Shown here: in pieces, positions 1-12,496 of the stretch | Position numbering within the stretch: position 1 is the first letter of the stretch | Layout of the letters: every line of letters begins with the position of its first letter | Assembly (NCBI GenBank): GCA_905250125.1 | Contig: CAJNOL010001106.1 | Location: 16,756-80,755 of the forward strand | Direction of reading: 5' to 3' | Source of the DNA: Rotaria sordida | Taxonomy: Eukaryota > Rotifera > Eurotatoria > Philodinida > Philodinidae | Length of the DNA: 64,000 nt | Program-made: the position numbers and the translations under genes | The notes under the pieces: generated by a model | Database searches by the model: none | What the model was told of the DNA's origin: nothing | What the model saw: only the letters and a program-made list of their open reading frames with translations

Positions 1-103
1 ATTAGATATTTATCGATCTGCTGATGTATATTATCGGAAATACAATATCGATCAACGGCGAATATGTCTGGATGCTGATAAAATCAATAAGATATTAGCT
101 TAA
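1..103 (+). CDS. 3' end of an unidentified gene (partial)
   Basis: An open frame starting at base 2 runs 33 codons to a TAA at 101-103 and enters from outside the window. The encoded tail is charged and tyrosine-rich (ends DADKINKILA), with codon use like the other genes here. No family is recognised. It could be a last exon, since no splice acceptor is visible inside. Being short, it could also be chance. Confidence 0.4.
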   Translation, partial: LDIYRSADVYYRKYNIDQRRICLDADKINKILA

Positions 104-1371
104 TCAAATAAAATGTTATTTAAGTGAGAGAAAAGAAAATGAAGTATAACTGTGATTTATATACATTACATTAATTAAATCAAATATTGCGTTTAAACTA
201 GAACAACTGATGAAGAAAATATTAATGAAATTGTTTTAAATATTAAACTATTTATTAGAAATAAGAAGTTGTAAATTTAAAATACGCTTTTGATAGGGAA
301 ATTTTGAGATGTAGGCTTTTCTTTTTTCTATATTCTCCCGACTCTCGTTTGTGTTGTCTAGAGAAATTTTTCGGGACAATTCAGATTATTATACGAAATG
401 AGATTTATGGTAAGACTCAACTAAAAACTTCTTTATCTCTTGGTAAGATCTCTTCTTTTGTTAAACAAAAGCTGCCATTATAATTCTTAACATCTATTTT
501 TCATAGCGAATGTTATTTCATATTGAATACTTTTTTTTATTTCGTGTCATTACAATGACGTGAATGACGATATTTTGCTCTACTATTCTTTTATGTGATA
601 AGATCATAATGGAAGATTTTATTGTAAAGCAAAAAATAAAAGGCTTCCGTTTCATTTAGTTCATAATAAATGTCGATATAAGAGTCTTCATAAAAATGCT
701 TGTGTGATCTTGAGTATTTATTATTTCTTGATGGAAATAGAAATTTATCGATATATAAAAACAAAAGTAGATTGAGTATTCTATATAAATAATAATTAAA
801 TTAAAAAATTTTATAAGGAATAATTTCATAATATAGTTATAAATCATAATCTATCTACTATGAATCACAACAAAGATTAAAAAAAAACAAATACTTCCGT
901 AGTTAATACAATCGTTTTACAATAATAAAATACAAAATTTTTTTTATAGTTTCTTTCAAATTAATATAAAACATTAAAAGAAAAAAAATATGAAAATTAT
1001 TATTTTAGATAGTTGTTTCTGATAAATCATATATACGTTATTTTAATCAAAGGAAATAACTTCGGAAACAAATCATGCACGATTTCAAACAGAAATAATC
1101 CGTCTGACTGAAAATGCATTAAGTTTTCCCGTACTAGATGTCGCTTATGTAGGAAATATTGATTGGTTTTTTTTTAATGCTGCTAGTTTTTACCAATTTA
1201 ACGGATCCATACATAGATCTTTTTTTTACTAGAATTATCGAGAAAATATATTCTATGACTCATAGGTATAAACAATATTATGACTAATGATAATGTGAGT
1301 GTATTTATCGATATTTTTTCCATACTTTTCTTATTTTTCTATTTTGTATTTTTCCGAAGTTTGATCTTACA
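104..1371. other. Intergenic, AT-rich, no gene seen
   Basis: AT-rich sequence with many short A and T runs and no coding-like frame on either strand. It presumably contains the promoter of the calcipressin gene that starts at 1372; no specific element is recognised. Confidence 0.5.
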
Positions 1372-2282
1372 ATGCATGATTTAAAATCTCTTCAATTAGA
1401 CGATGAAGATTCGTCGAAATATTTTATTAATTATATAAGTGATGATTCTGATGGTCTTGGAGATAATAATAACAACGAAAATGATCATGTTCATTCACCA
1501 GATGATAGTGATGATATTGATGTATCATCATTACCTAATAGTGTAATTATAACACCAGTACCTCAAGAATTATTTACTAATCAACAACTTAAAGTAAAGT
1601 CTATTGTTTTTTTTTTTTTTGTAATATTAATTTTTTTTATTTAAAAAAAAAAGGATGAATTTGAACAATTATTTCGTGTTTATGATCCGAATATAATTGT
1701 ACTTTATCTGAAATTTTTTCAACGTGTACGTATTACATTTACATCACCACATAATGCTTTACAGGCTCGATTACATCTTCATGAATATCCATTTCATGGT
1801 ACAATATTTAAAACTTATTTTGCATGTGTAAGTCAATTCTAATTTGTTTGTTTGTTTTTTTTATAAATTAATGTATTTCTTGTTTTTGATAGCCGATTGT
1901 ATTTCGTGGTGCAAATCCTGATACACATTTACGACCACCGGAACCTGAAAAACTTTTTCTTATATCACCACCAGCAAGTCCACCTGTTGGTTGGGAACAA
2001 AAACTTGAAGATCCACCGATTGTTGATTTAAATCTTCTTGCTGCTGTTGCACAATTACAACCGAGTATGTAAAAAAACAAAAAATATACAAAATAAAATT
2101 TCTTTTTTTTTTTTTATTTTAAAGATAAGGCTCATGAATTAGTACCAAGTGAACTTGGTTCAAAAGCTCCAGCGATTGTTATTCATACATGTGACGATGA
2201 TGAAGAAACAAATAATATAGGTGGTCGAAAAATTCAAAAAGCAATGCTTGTACAAACGAAACGACCACCACGAACAGATTAA
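1372..2282 (+). CDS. RCAN: Calcipressin / regulator of calcineurin (RCAN family)
   Basis: Four exons: 1372-1593, 1654-1827, 1893-2064, 2125-2282, joined by GT-AG introns of about 60 bp, giving roughly 241 aa. The order matches the calcipressin family: an acidic N-terminus (many D, E, N; residues 1-60), an RRM-like segment across exons 1-2 (LFRVYDPN; VRITFTSPHNALQARLHLHEY), the hallmark FLISPPASPPVGWE in exon 3, then a C-terminal PAIVIHTCDDDEE segment and a basic VQTKRPPR tail. Family members bind calcineurin in the cytoplasm and inhibit or tune it, with the SP-repeat motif and the PxIxIT-like C-terminus as contact sites. Exon phases join cleanly and there is no stop. An AATAAA lies about 100 bp past the stop. 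Slightly longer than typical animal RCANs (about 190-250 aa). Confidence 0.93.
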
Positions 2283-3860
2283 GATATTTAATTTTCTTTT
2301 TTTGCATCGATGGTCTCCTTTTCTTTTTTTTTTTTTTTTTTTCTCGTGTATAAAGTCAAGCATTTTGCAATATATCATCACAAAATAAATATTAAATTTA
2401 TGATCAATGAAGAATTTTTATGATAAAATGTAATTATGAAATATATAGTAAAAACAGAGTAACTAGCTATAATTAAATCAAAAATATATTTTATTTTTTA
2501 TAACAATTGAATTAAATTTACCGAAGCCATAACCAGAAATTTAAGTGTGAAAATTTTCAACCTGTTTTTGATCACTTCGAGATACTAACCAAATTTTATA
2601 TACATCCAATTAATATTGTTAAATTCTAAAATTAACATCGTATCATGTTCAATTATCAACAGAATAAAGATCATTCAAATGTGATCGGCTAATATCAATA
2701 GGTAATAATGATAATGAAATGTAAAGCATGTTGAGAACGTTAGTGATGATGAAAAAGGTTGTGGTCTTGGATCAACTAATTGAGGACGACTAGTATCAAT
2801 AGATAATCGGAATGAAGATATTGATCGTGTTGATGCTGACGGCATTGATCATATATTCAATGTTAATGATGTTGATATAGATTAATTTGTGTGTATAGCA
2901 GTTGTATCATTATGTATGTTACTGATTGAGATCAAGTGTAGACAATAGATTTGATGTTTCTGATTATGTGGATAGAAGATGTAGACTTTTCTTTCATAAA
3001 TTTTTCATTTTTCATTCTCTATTACTCTCAGTCTAAAATTCAATTGACAAGAGGAAATTGCAGATGCCAAGACTAAACCTCTTTTGGTTCTACCCTAGTT
3101 ACACCATTAGAGAAGAAGTTACTGAAATCAAACAAACATGGTGTCGTGGACACATTTCTTTTCCATTCTCCTTCAGAAATGAAATAAGGAAATAGTTCAT
3201 ATATTATAACAAGACGTGGTCAGTGCGCAGAAGGAATGGATCCAAATTATTATCCCTGTATTTCAACACTCCTGTTAGATCGTATTTCACAAAATAATAA
3301 ATCATTGATTTTATGAATGATGATAATAATAAGTCGTTTAGTAAGACAAGCTTTAATAAGATTTTTTCATATTGAGTGAATTTGAATCAATCCAACAAAC
3401 AAGATAATTTTATCGAAGATAAAATAATTTCACAAAAAATTCATAGAACTAAATTTTTTTTTTTAAATAGTACGAATTTAAATTACAAAAATATTATTGT
3501 TTAAACACTACTAAGATAACTTATTCAGTTTTGAATGAGATATATAGTCAACAGTCTATCGTTTATATGTTTTGAAAGGTTAAAAAATTAAAGGAGTTAA
3601 AAGAACAAAAGTAATTTACTTCTATAGTAATGAAATCTTCATGAATCATTTTTCCTTTGATCAGAAATCAATATGTTAATATTTTTTTTCTACATCAGTC
3701 AACTATCAATTATATTCTGATTAATATTATCGTCATAGATAATCTTTGACTTCGGGTTTCAATAAGTTTACCATTGCTTTGATTTAGAAGATTGATTATT
3801 AATTTTAAATTGATTTATATCATTTTGTTAAGTGTGTTTTACTAAAAATCAATCACCATT

Positions 3861-4356
3861 TGACAAGGAAACCTCTCCAAGTGCTAAAAAGCTTTTGATC
3901 TCAAATTTTGCCCATAGGTAGGGGACGTATAAACTACAGAAAACCCTAAGACGTTATAGGTGCAAGTTGCAATTTGGCTGAGATATTGACTTTTTACTAC
4001 AATCTACTAATAGGACTCGACTTTTTCGATAAAATCAAAGTTTCAGAATTTCTGGATGAATTATCTTCAAGATATGGATTTTCCAAAATATTTGTGCATA
4101 ATACAATATCTATAAAAAGTGTCTATAAGCTAAGCTGCTAGTATCTCGAAGATAATCCATCCAGAAATTCTGAAACTTTGATTTTATCGGAAAAGTCGAG
4201 TCCTATTAGTAGATTATAGTAAAAAGTCAATATCACAGCCAAATTGCAACTTACACCTATAACGTCTTTGGGTTTTCTGTAGTTTATACATCCCCTACCT
4301 ATGGGCAAAATTTGAGCTCAAAAGATTTTTAGCACCTGGATAGGTTCTCTTGTCAG
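3861..4356. repeat. Foldback element, arms about 225 bp
   Basis: The sequence from 3861 reads almost perfectly as the reverse complement of the sequence ending at 4356. Paired blocks include the AAATTTTGCCCATAGGTAGG segment near 3904 with its complement near 4290-4315, and the TTTCAGAATTTCTGGATG segment near 4041 with its complement near 4155. The centre is around 4100. A few mismatches and a short unpaired loop show age. No coding potential. This is a non-autonomous foldback or MITE-like element; the target duplication was not resolved. Confidence 0.85.
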
Positions 4357-5610
4357 ATTTCCATCACATTCGTGCGTGTACTGATGCCATTCTTCATACT
4401 TTTGAGTGTTAACATAAAAGAAAAGTATAACAAAGTATCAAAAAGTAGGAAAATATACAAAGTATAGTGTTGATCTTGTGGCAAAAATTGGGAACTTAAA
4501 ATTTTAAATGATTATACGAGTAAAATAAATAAAAATAATAATAATTTGATTTGAAAATAATTGAATTTTTTGTATTATCATTTTATTTTACATATATAGT
4601 TTATTCATTTAATGTAAAATTAATTTATTTTCATACTTGATTTGTTTTTAATTTTAAAAAATCTAAAATTTTCTTATTCAAACTTATCTGCCAGAGACGT
4701 GCATTGTGGGTGCCGGGTCGAAAGGCGGCCGCACCTTAATTATATCAGCTGTTAAACTCTATTGCAAAAAAAAACTTTTCAAAAAGAATGCACATCAAAC
4801 GCTAAAAGATTAAAAGAAGAGATTCAATCGTTGATAGACTCATTCTTTCTGAAATACCATTTGTTTTATCACTTCATTTTATACTAATTTATTAAATTTA
4901 TAACTGAAATCTAAATCAATGTTGATCGCAAGTCATCCTGATAACAAATCAATCTAATCTTAAAATTTTATGAATTTCATTGTAACGGGCATTACAAATG
5001 CCTTGTTTCTGCTCGAGATCACAAAATACGCGTTTTTTTTAATTGTGAAATATATCTCGATTTTTATATAAAGTGTACGATCAATTTTGAGTGTCACTTG
5101 TCGTGTGATTATGTGTTTTCGCTAATAAAATATTATTTCGCCATAGTTTCAACTTTACGTTGCTTTTCTTATATAAGTGTTCAGAAATGAAATGGTATTT
5201 TGTAAGAAATATCATTGAGTAACAAATATAAGGAAAATTTTTTTTCAGTTCCCGTTAGGCGTGCACCCTGCTCACCGAAAAGACTTTAGAGCGGTGGGCA
5301 TCTCTGTTATCTACGTATTTTTGTGCTAAAAAAACTTTTTCTATTCACATGCAAATTTTATTAAATGGTATCTACGAATGTTTATCGAGACGTAAAAGTA
5401 GATTTTCTAATCATTTGGTTCAATTGTCTAAAAGATAAGTAACGTATTGTATGCCTGACCTTTCATTTTATAATATAGTTAGATTCAGGCTCATCCGAAC
5501 TAATCCAATGCATCTCACTAAAGTGTGTCATGTGAACCGTCTCTGACTGTCTTCCCTTTTTTTTCAATTTTAAATCATTTTGTGACAAGCATCATGTCAA
5601 CTCGGTCTGT

Positions 5611-5776
5611 CTAGTCAGAGTCTCAAAAAGCCGTCGTTTAGGATGATAATTCGATATCTAACCGGCTCTGAACGGATCTTTCTCTGCCCGTCAGTGATGG
5701 GATAGAGATGAGATTCTAGGACATAGTAGATTTCAGACTAGTCTAGAACGAGGACTTTTTGATACTCTGACCAGAT
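5611..5776. repeat. Short inverted-repeat element
   Basis: Imperfect terminal arms: CTAGTCAGAGTCTCAAAAAG at 5611-5630 faces CTTTTTGATACTCTGACCAG at about 5754-5773. The interior is less AT-rich than its surroundings. Consistent with a small decayed MITE; class unknown. Confidence 0.6.
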
Positions 5777-6560
5777 TACTTGGGCATGGATTGTTACGGG
5801 ATTAAGCTACATTTTGCTTAATCCTTGAGTGCCGAGCATGGCATATATATCAAATCAATCAAAAGTGAGTGGAAATAGCTTATAGATTAATTTTTCTTTC
5901 TTGATCAAGAAAATTATTGGAATTTCGGAAATATCCACACAGTGCATTTAATATTTTTCAATATTACATAATGGATTTTCTCTTTGTATTATCATACATT
6001 CTTTATTGGGATTCTCCCTATACGTTCCAATACGTCTATCTTGAGGTTATTACATAATTGATTGTTTCAAAGCTTATTATACCCTAAAACACTTTTGATT
6101 GAATAAACATCTAGTTTCACTTATATAAAAAAAACCTCCCGGCATCAAAGGGTTAAGCTTACAATTATGAGACATTCCCATAATCTTCCAATTTGCTGCA
6201 TCAATTGGCTACCTACATTACACTGAACCAAACACTATCCTAAACCCATATCAACAATTCAGTAAACTTACACCATCTGTACGGTTGTTAAACTGGTTAC
6301 CTAAAGGCATCAACCAATCACATTACTTTACTGATACTTGTGCGTACCGTACTGTAATGCACCGAGCAATGTATGTTTAACTTGAATTAGTTTATCTTCG
6401 CTTCTACTACGTCGTTGTCAAGGTATAGCGTAGAAAATATATCATCCGATTCTTTTCTTTCGTTACTCTTCTCTCGTATCTTCCATACTCGACTTAATCT
6501 TCAATGGACAACAACTCTCTGCATGTATAATCAACGAATGTATCATTTAATAAGTTAATA

Positions 6561-7713
6561 ATGTTGTCTGATGAGGATGCTCGTGCTCAATGTAAGTATT
6601 TTACATTATCATCAAGCAAGCAAATGAAACGTATGTTTATACATATAGATCTTGGTACAAATCCATCATCAAATGTACCTATATTATCGTTAATTTTCTT
6701 GTCTTTCATTGTTTATAATCTAATATTTTATTTTCTTCCATCATCTATCACACCATTCATTAAAAGTTATATTGTATCAATTGTTCATGCCTGTGTATCT
6801 GTTCTTGCTGTATGCATATTCTATGTACGAGAATCAGTTAATTTGACACAAGTCAATCGTATATTAGGTGGAGGCATTAAAGATACTAAAGATGAAAGTA
6901 TGACATATAGTATATGTTATTCATCGGGTTATTTTATCTATGATCTAATTTTAATGATACGATTCAAATCGATTCGAAATTCATCGGCAATAATTCATCA
7001 TATTGTTATTCTTGTAGCTGGACTTGCAGGTAAATAAAATGAATCGTTGTTTTTTTTTCGAATTTGATTAATTAACTTAGGAAACAAAAAAATGATCTAA
7101 TTTTGATAATTATAATTCAACAAAATTATTTGATTGAAAATGAGTCATTTAAAATGAATTATATTTTCCGATTTTGACCAATATAAAAAATTTTCTCCTG
7201 ATAATTGCAGCATACTAGAGCGAAGGATCTGGAAGAAGAAGAAGAAGAAGAGGCAAAAAAAAAATGATTTATATCTCTTGAAATAAATTGTATTACATAT
7301 CTTTTACAGGTCTTTATACGCATATTGCTCATGCAAGTCATTTTCTTATGCTTGCTGAAGAACTCTCAACAATTTCACTCAATCTAAAGACAATTTATCA
7401 TCAACAACCTCGTATACATGATTTATTTGGTCTTCTTTTTGTGGTAACATTCATCTTAAGTCGTCTTATTTATGGAACGATTATATGTTTGTATACCTTT
7501 CGAGCTGTACCGAAATTTATTCGAATGGCCTCCGATCTAGGTGACATTACAAGTATTGTGTTGGTTATAGCACAAGTTTTTTTGTATATTTTTACGAGAC
7601 TACTCAATCTTTATTGGACAATATTGATTGTACGTAAACTTATGTCTGTTTCTCGACACAATAAATCATTGCTTCAAACCAGTAGTGTAAAACTAAACAA
7701 GAAAGTTGATTAA
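6561..7713 (+). CDS. TLC-domain multi-pass membrane protein (TLCD4/TMEM56-like)
   Basis: Two exons, 6561-7029 and 7310-7713, join in phase 1 to give about 290 aa. The intron (280 bp) is longer than most here and carries a short AAG microsatellite. The protein has six to seven hydrophobic segments. TLC features are visible: SIVHACVSV (first helix), a YSSGYFIYDLILMI helix, the IIHHIVILVAGLAG motif with paired histidines across the splice junction, then a sensor-like AEELSTISLNLKTI segment and a final RLLNLYWTILIVRKL helix. TLC proteins act in ER or plasma-membrane lipid handling; TMEM56/TLCD4-type members lack proven enzymatic activity, so substrate is not assigned. The start at 6561 is the first ATG and gives the short cytosolic N-terminus usual for the family. 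The C-terminus is basic (KLNKKVD). Confidence 0.85.
7232..7253 (+). repeat. (AAG)n microsatellite in intron
   Basis: About seven GAA/AAG units inside the intron of the TLC-domain gene, upstream of the acceptor. Probably neutral. Confidence 0.8.
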
Positions 7714-8524
7714 TTTACTATATTCGTGTATGCAAATCGAACTAGACTTCTGATTCGAATCATACTTGTCATGTATATCAGTTGATTAATTTGATTTTTT
7801 TTTTTGATAATATTACTAATGAAATGTTTTCTCTCTTTTTTTTTCAAATATCTCAACTTATTCATATCCTATTATGTCTCTTTAATATTCGAATTGTTTC
7901 TGGTGTTTGATTGATAATAGATTGGCTTTCATGTGTAGTTGTCTTTTACTGTTGTGATTTGTAAATTGAAATATAATAATTATTTTCTATTTTTGAGACA
8001 AATATAATGAGTTCAAAAATTCTATAACATCTTACAATAGCTTAGCTGAAATGAAGAAGATCAATTGAATATTTCATTTGAGGTAATATCAGATTACCGG
8101 ATTATTTCGATCATCGGTTCCATCAAAATCTGATAGGATCCTACTAAATTCGCTGTTTTCTTCCGTTCAGATCCGACAGTCGGATCTCTCATCCTTATGT
8201 CATGCTTTTCTCGCTCAAATTTCATTGTCAATAACTTCCTCAAATAGCTTTTGTGTTTGCACTCATCTGGCCTCTGTTGTAAAAGTATCAATCGTTGCTC
8301 TGGATCAAGTTTTTAAAAAGAAAATTTTGTTGTGAAAAGTCGGATGTTGGTGCGAGAATTGATCTTGTTACCCATACCTACATTCTTCATCAAATGTGTA
8401 TTCTGTTTGAATCGAGTCATTTTATTCGAAACAATGCATTTATTAATTCAAAAAAGAAAAAAAGACATGAATATATTTTCTTATTCTTATTTATAGAATA
8501 CTGAATATCTAAGAAGCAAAAATA
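7714..8524. other. Intergenic between convergent genes
   Basis: Spacer between the 3' ends of the TLC gene (+) and the ankyrin gene (-). AT-rich, with poly-T tracts. A short GC-richer piece near 8150-8200 has small internal palindromes (GATCCGACAGTCGGATC at 8171-8187). No gene seen. Confidence 0.5.
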
Positions 8525-9932
8525 TTAAATTGCATCTGTAATATTAGCTTTAATAAATGGATTATAAAATGTTAAATAAGCTTGAAGAAATTTTGATATT
8601 GTATTCAATTGTATAATATCATTAGGAAATGTTCGAATTTCTTTTTTAATTTTAATTCGACAAAGAGCTTTTAATGTAAGTGTTTGCATACGTAATTCAC
8701 TTAATTTTATTTTTATTTGTGTCATATGTAAAAGTGAATTTTCTGTATCAATTAATATTTGTTGATCGTGTTCATTGATAGGTGATGTTAATTGTAATGT
8801 ATTCGATCGAAATATTAATTTATCTAATGAAATTTCACCATTTTCAATCATTGATATAAAATAACGTTCAAGACGTTGTTTAATTGTTATTTGTCCAATA
8901 AAATTTGTATTCTGTTTTTCATATGCACGTAAAACATCATAAAAAAGAAATATACACCATGTTAATGGACGTATTGATAAATCAAATATATCTTTAAGAC
9001 GATATTTAAATAAAAATTCTTTACATGATAATATATCAATTAATTTATATTGTTGTCGTGAAATTAAATTTGGTTCACGCATACCATATCGCGTTAATTT
9101 ACTTTCTTTTCGAGATAATAAAACATGTAAACGACGCATTTGAAAAGTATTTGCTTGTCCATATGCAGTTAAATAAATTACATCAAGTGGTGTACCACCA
9201 GATTGATTTTGGATATTTAAACATGAATCTGGTGTATGTTCAACAATAAAATCAAAAGCAGAATCAGCTATTGATGTTTGACATGCATGATGTAAACATG
9301 TTTGACCACAATTATCTTTTAAATCAAAACGTGCACCATGGTCTATAAGTATATTAAGCATTGTTATTGAATAATTTTTATTGATTAATATTGAAAGTGG
9401 TGTTTGATTATTATATTTTGATAAACGTTCATTTATATCAAATCCATATTGACACATTAATTCAAGTTCTTTCAAATGAATTGGTTCATAAAAATGAAGA
9501 TCTAAAAAGTTATTTCAATAAAAAAAAAAATACGTATAGAAATAAAATCAAATTTTATTCACCAAGAGTTGCTCCCATTTCAACAAGTTTTTCAATTGTA
9601 CTTTGTGTTTGTGAACATACACTTATATGTATATGTTTTCCAGTAATTAATAAATATTGTGGTTTTAAATTACGTTTTAAACGATTATATAATTGTCGAC
9701 AATCACCTGTTTGTAAACTTCTTAAAAGTAATCGATCTAAACCTGGATAAAGTTCATCAACATTTCGTGCATTAATTGTTCGACCATCAACACGAAATTT
9801 TGATAATTGATCAAAAAGTGAATCAGGTAATGATGAATTATTAGATAAAGATTTTATAGATTGATTATGTCGTGATGTTTGTGATTGTTTACTTTTAATA
9901 CTTGATATAGAAATATTTGTTGATGATGACAT
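8525..9932 (-). CDS. Ankyrin-repeat protein
   Basis: Two exons on the minus strand, 9932-9563 and 9501-8525, join across a 61-bp GT-AG intron in phase 1 to give about 448 aa. The N-terminal 40 residues are Ser/Gln-rich and low complexity. Ankyrin repeats are visible: ITGKHIHISVCSQTQSTIEKLVEMGATL, LELMCQYGFDINERLSKYNNQTPLS, MLNILIDHGARFDLKDNCGQTCLHHAC and an SGGTPLDVIYLTAYG unit. The C-terminal 180 residues (from about RKESKLTRYG) are helical-looking and match no domain I recognise; they are not an obvious SOCS box. Role is presumably protein binding; partner unknown. Starts at the first ATG after an AT-rich leader, and the frame has no stops. Confidence 0.82.
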
Positions 9933-11774
9933 AATTTATAAATTGAATAGTAATAATGATATGGACGAAAATTTTCACTGATTTTTTTTTTGCTCTATGA
10001 TTTCATCAACAAATCATAATAACCATACAGAAATAGAAATAAAATAAACTTACTTTGAATTCAAACATTCATTGCGTTGAAATGAAACGAAAAAAAGAAA
10101 AAGAAAAAATAACTTTTGTTTTGTTGTAATGTATGTGTATATTAATTTTCTCAAGTGTTGAACAATTGATTGTAGGAAAAAAAAAAAAGTTGACAAGTAA
10201 ATATAAATTTGTAAATGTAACAACAATAGAAATATATATTGTTATAATGTCTTTTTCTTTCGAATAATTTTCAAGAAATAAAACAAGAACAAATAACAAT
10301 ACATTTTATGTTAAGTTAAGAGTGGATGATGAATGCTACTGAGAATACACACGACCTCAAGACATTTAAAGTACATAGAGAGGGCAGAATAAAACAAAAA
10401 AGAAGACATGAAATATTTTAGGATAATTCGAAAATAAATTTTTTAGAATCGATTAATTGAAGTTTTCTAAATAAAAATATTTTAATTAAAAGTTATAAAA
10501 AATATTCTAAAATTTCAAATTTGAATAATTCTATTACAAAATGTATTATGTTGATTAATATTTTTCAAGGTCATGAAGTTTTTACTTAAATATTAATTTT
10601 CTCTAAAATATATAATAATTCATTCAATTTTCATTTTTGAAAAATATCATATTTCATTCTATCAACATTTGTTTTAACATCCTACTAACAGAAATAGATT
10701 GATAGCTTTTATAAAATCCGAGTGATTAATTATCTTATAAAAATATAGGACGAACCCATGAGGATCATAAATGTCAGACTTAATACTATTAATCTATTTC
10801 GTCAAAATGAAACTTCAAGATAGTAGATGATTGAAAGCCATAGATATACAAGAATTTACATCGATCAGATATGTTTTTTGTATTACAGTCAATAATGATA
10901 AATTTCCTATTGTTTATATTCTTCATTGCAATTATTAAACTTTTTGCAAAAAAAAAACTATTCATTTATTCAACATACAATAAAATAAAATTTATTAAAA
11001 TACATGAAAATTTATATTTTCTTATTATTAAATAATGTTATTAATTGAGTTACAAATAAAAAAAAAGTTATTGAATCTCTTGAGATTTCTTAATTTCCGA
11101 TTAAACTCTCGTCACTTGTAATATCAGAATCTTCTATTGTGAGTAGACGAGTTTAGAAAATTATCCAAAATATATCAAATAATTTCGAATTCAATCTATC
11201 CACATTTATCTTCTTTTTTTTTGTATTCTTATAAACATTTATTCAAAGATTTACAATAAATTGAAGTTTGTTCGTATAATTTAATAAATAACGATTAAGA
11301 AATATGTATGCATATATTTTATAAATGTAACATTGAACGATGAAGGAATGAATAATAGGGAGAAGAAACAAATATGATACTGACTCATGTCACTTGACAC
11401 CGAAACGAAAGTAATCAAAAAAAAAAAAAAAGAAAAAAGAAAACATAGAACAAATGTGAATACAACATATAGTAGATTAAAGAGACTCCACTTCGATAAT
11501 TGTTTTTGTTTTGTTTTTTTAATGCCATGAAAAATAAAAGGAACAAATATACGTCTACATAAGAAAATCGTGCATGAATTTGTATTAATGAAAATACTCT
11601 CATACACGCAAGGATATGAACAAACAACAATTACATAAATGCTTAAGACTTCATGCACAACAGATATAGAATAATAATTATAATTGTAGTAGGTAGTACA
11701 GATTTAAAGAAGGACAAAAGAAAAATATAGATGAGAAAAAAAAATGAACTATGCGTATGTTTAAAATCTGTCGA
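9933..11774. other. Intergenic, very AT-rich
   Basis: Long A and T tracts and no coding-like frame. It lies between the start of the ankyrin gene (-) and the 3' end of the V-ATPase gene (-). Open frames at 11281-11658 are built from poly-A/T tracts and look spurious. Part of this stretch is probably V-ATPase 3' UTR. Confidence 0.5.
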
Positions 11775-12496
11775 TTAATCGCAACCAGGTTGATTTTTTG
11801 TTGTCATAATCAAAGCAACGATTAATCCATAAAGACCAAGTACTTCAGCAAAAATTAAAATTAAAATCATTCCAACATATAATCTAGACAAAAAAAATAA
11901 AAAAATAAATATTTAATCAACACATTTTTCTTATCTTTATATTTACATTTTATTTTCGTGTTTTTTATTTCAAAAAAAAAAAGAAAAACTAATCTACTAA
12001 CCGTGGTTGTTGAGCTGTTCCTCGTACACCTGCATCACCAACAATACCAACTGCAAATCCAGCTGCCAATCCACTTAATCCAACTGATAAACCAGCTCCT
12101 AATTGAAGGAAAGCTCTAAAAATATAAATAAGAATTTATTTTAAAACATCTTCTTTTTTTCTCCTCACTTATAAAGACCATAATTGTCTGTAGCTATATT
12201 ATTAGCAATGAGTACAGCAACGACAAGACCATAAATAGCAATAATACCAGCCATGACTACAGGAATTACACTTTTCATTATAAATTCAGGTCTCATTACA
12301 GCCATTGCTGAAATACCACAACCAGATTTAGCCGTACCATAAGCGGCACCCATTGCTATAAGCAATTGAATAAATAAGTTTTTTATTGAAGAATTAAGAA
12401 TATCAACATACCACTAAATACAACGGCTGCAGTTGCACCCATAGAGCCAAAAAAAGCCGAGTAGGCTGGACACTTTTCAGTCACTGATGATGGCAT
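11775..12496 (-). CDS. ATP6V0C: V-type H+-ATPase 16 kDa proteolipid subunit c
   Basis: Four exons on the minus strand, 12496-12412, 12355-12169, 12115-12002 and 11883-11775, with 53-118 bp introns, give about 164 aa, close to the usual 155-160. All four membrane helices are present: [23 protein letters not shown] spans the first junction, then [43 protein letters not shown], and [24 protein letters not shown]. The glutamate in [11 protein letters not shown] is the conserved proton-carrying residue of helix 4. The protein forms the rotating c-ring of the V0 sector and moves protons across vacuolar, lysosomal and plasma membranes. A housekeeping gene, intact, with canonical splice sites. The start is the first ATG ([17 protein letters not shown]). 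Confidence 0.97.

Larger units (their letters stand above)
2283..6560. other. Gene-poor intergenic region with repeats
   Basis: About 4.3 kb with no supported gene. It holds a foldback element (3861-4356), a shorter inverted repeat (5611-5776), and two small GC-richer islands near 4695-4735 and 5250-5310 embedded in AT-rich DNA. These islands resemble worn repeat ends but could not be paired. Confidence 0.5.

Noticed and set aside
11281-11658. Minus-strand frame of 125 aa, Phe/Ser-rich
   Set aside because: Built on poly-A/T tracts, no family resemblance, lies in likely 3' UTR of the V-ATPase gene.
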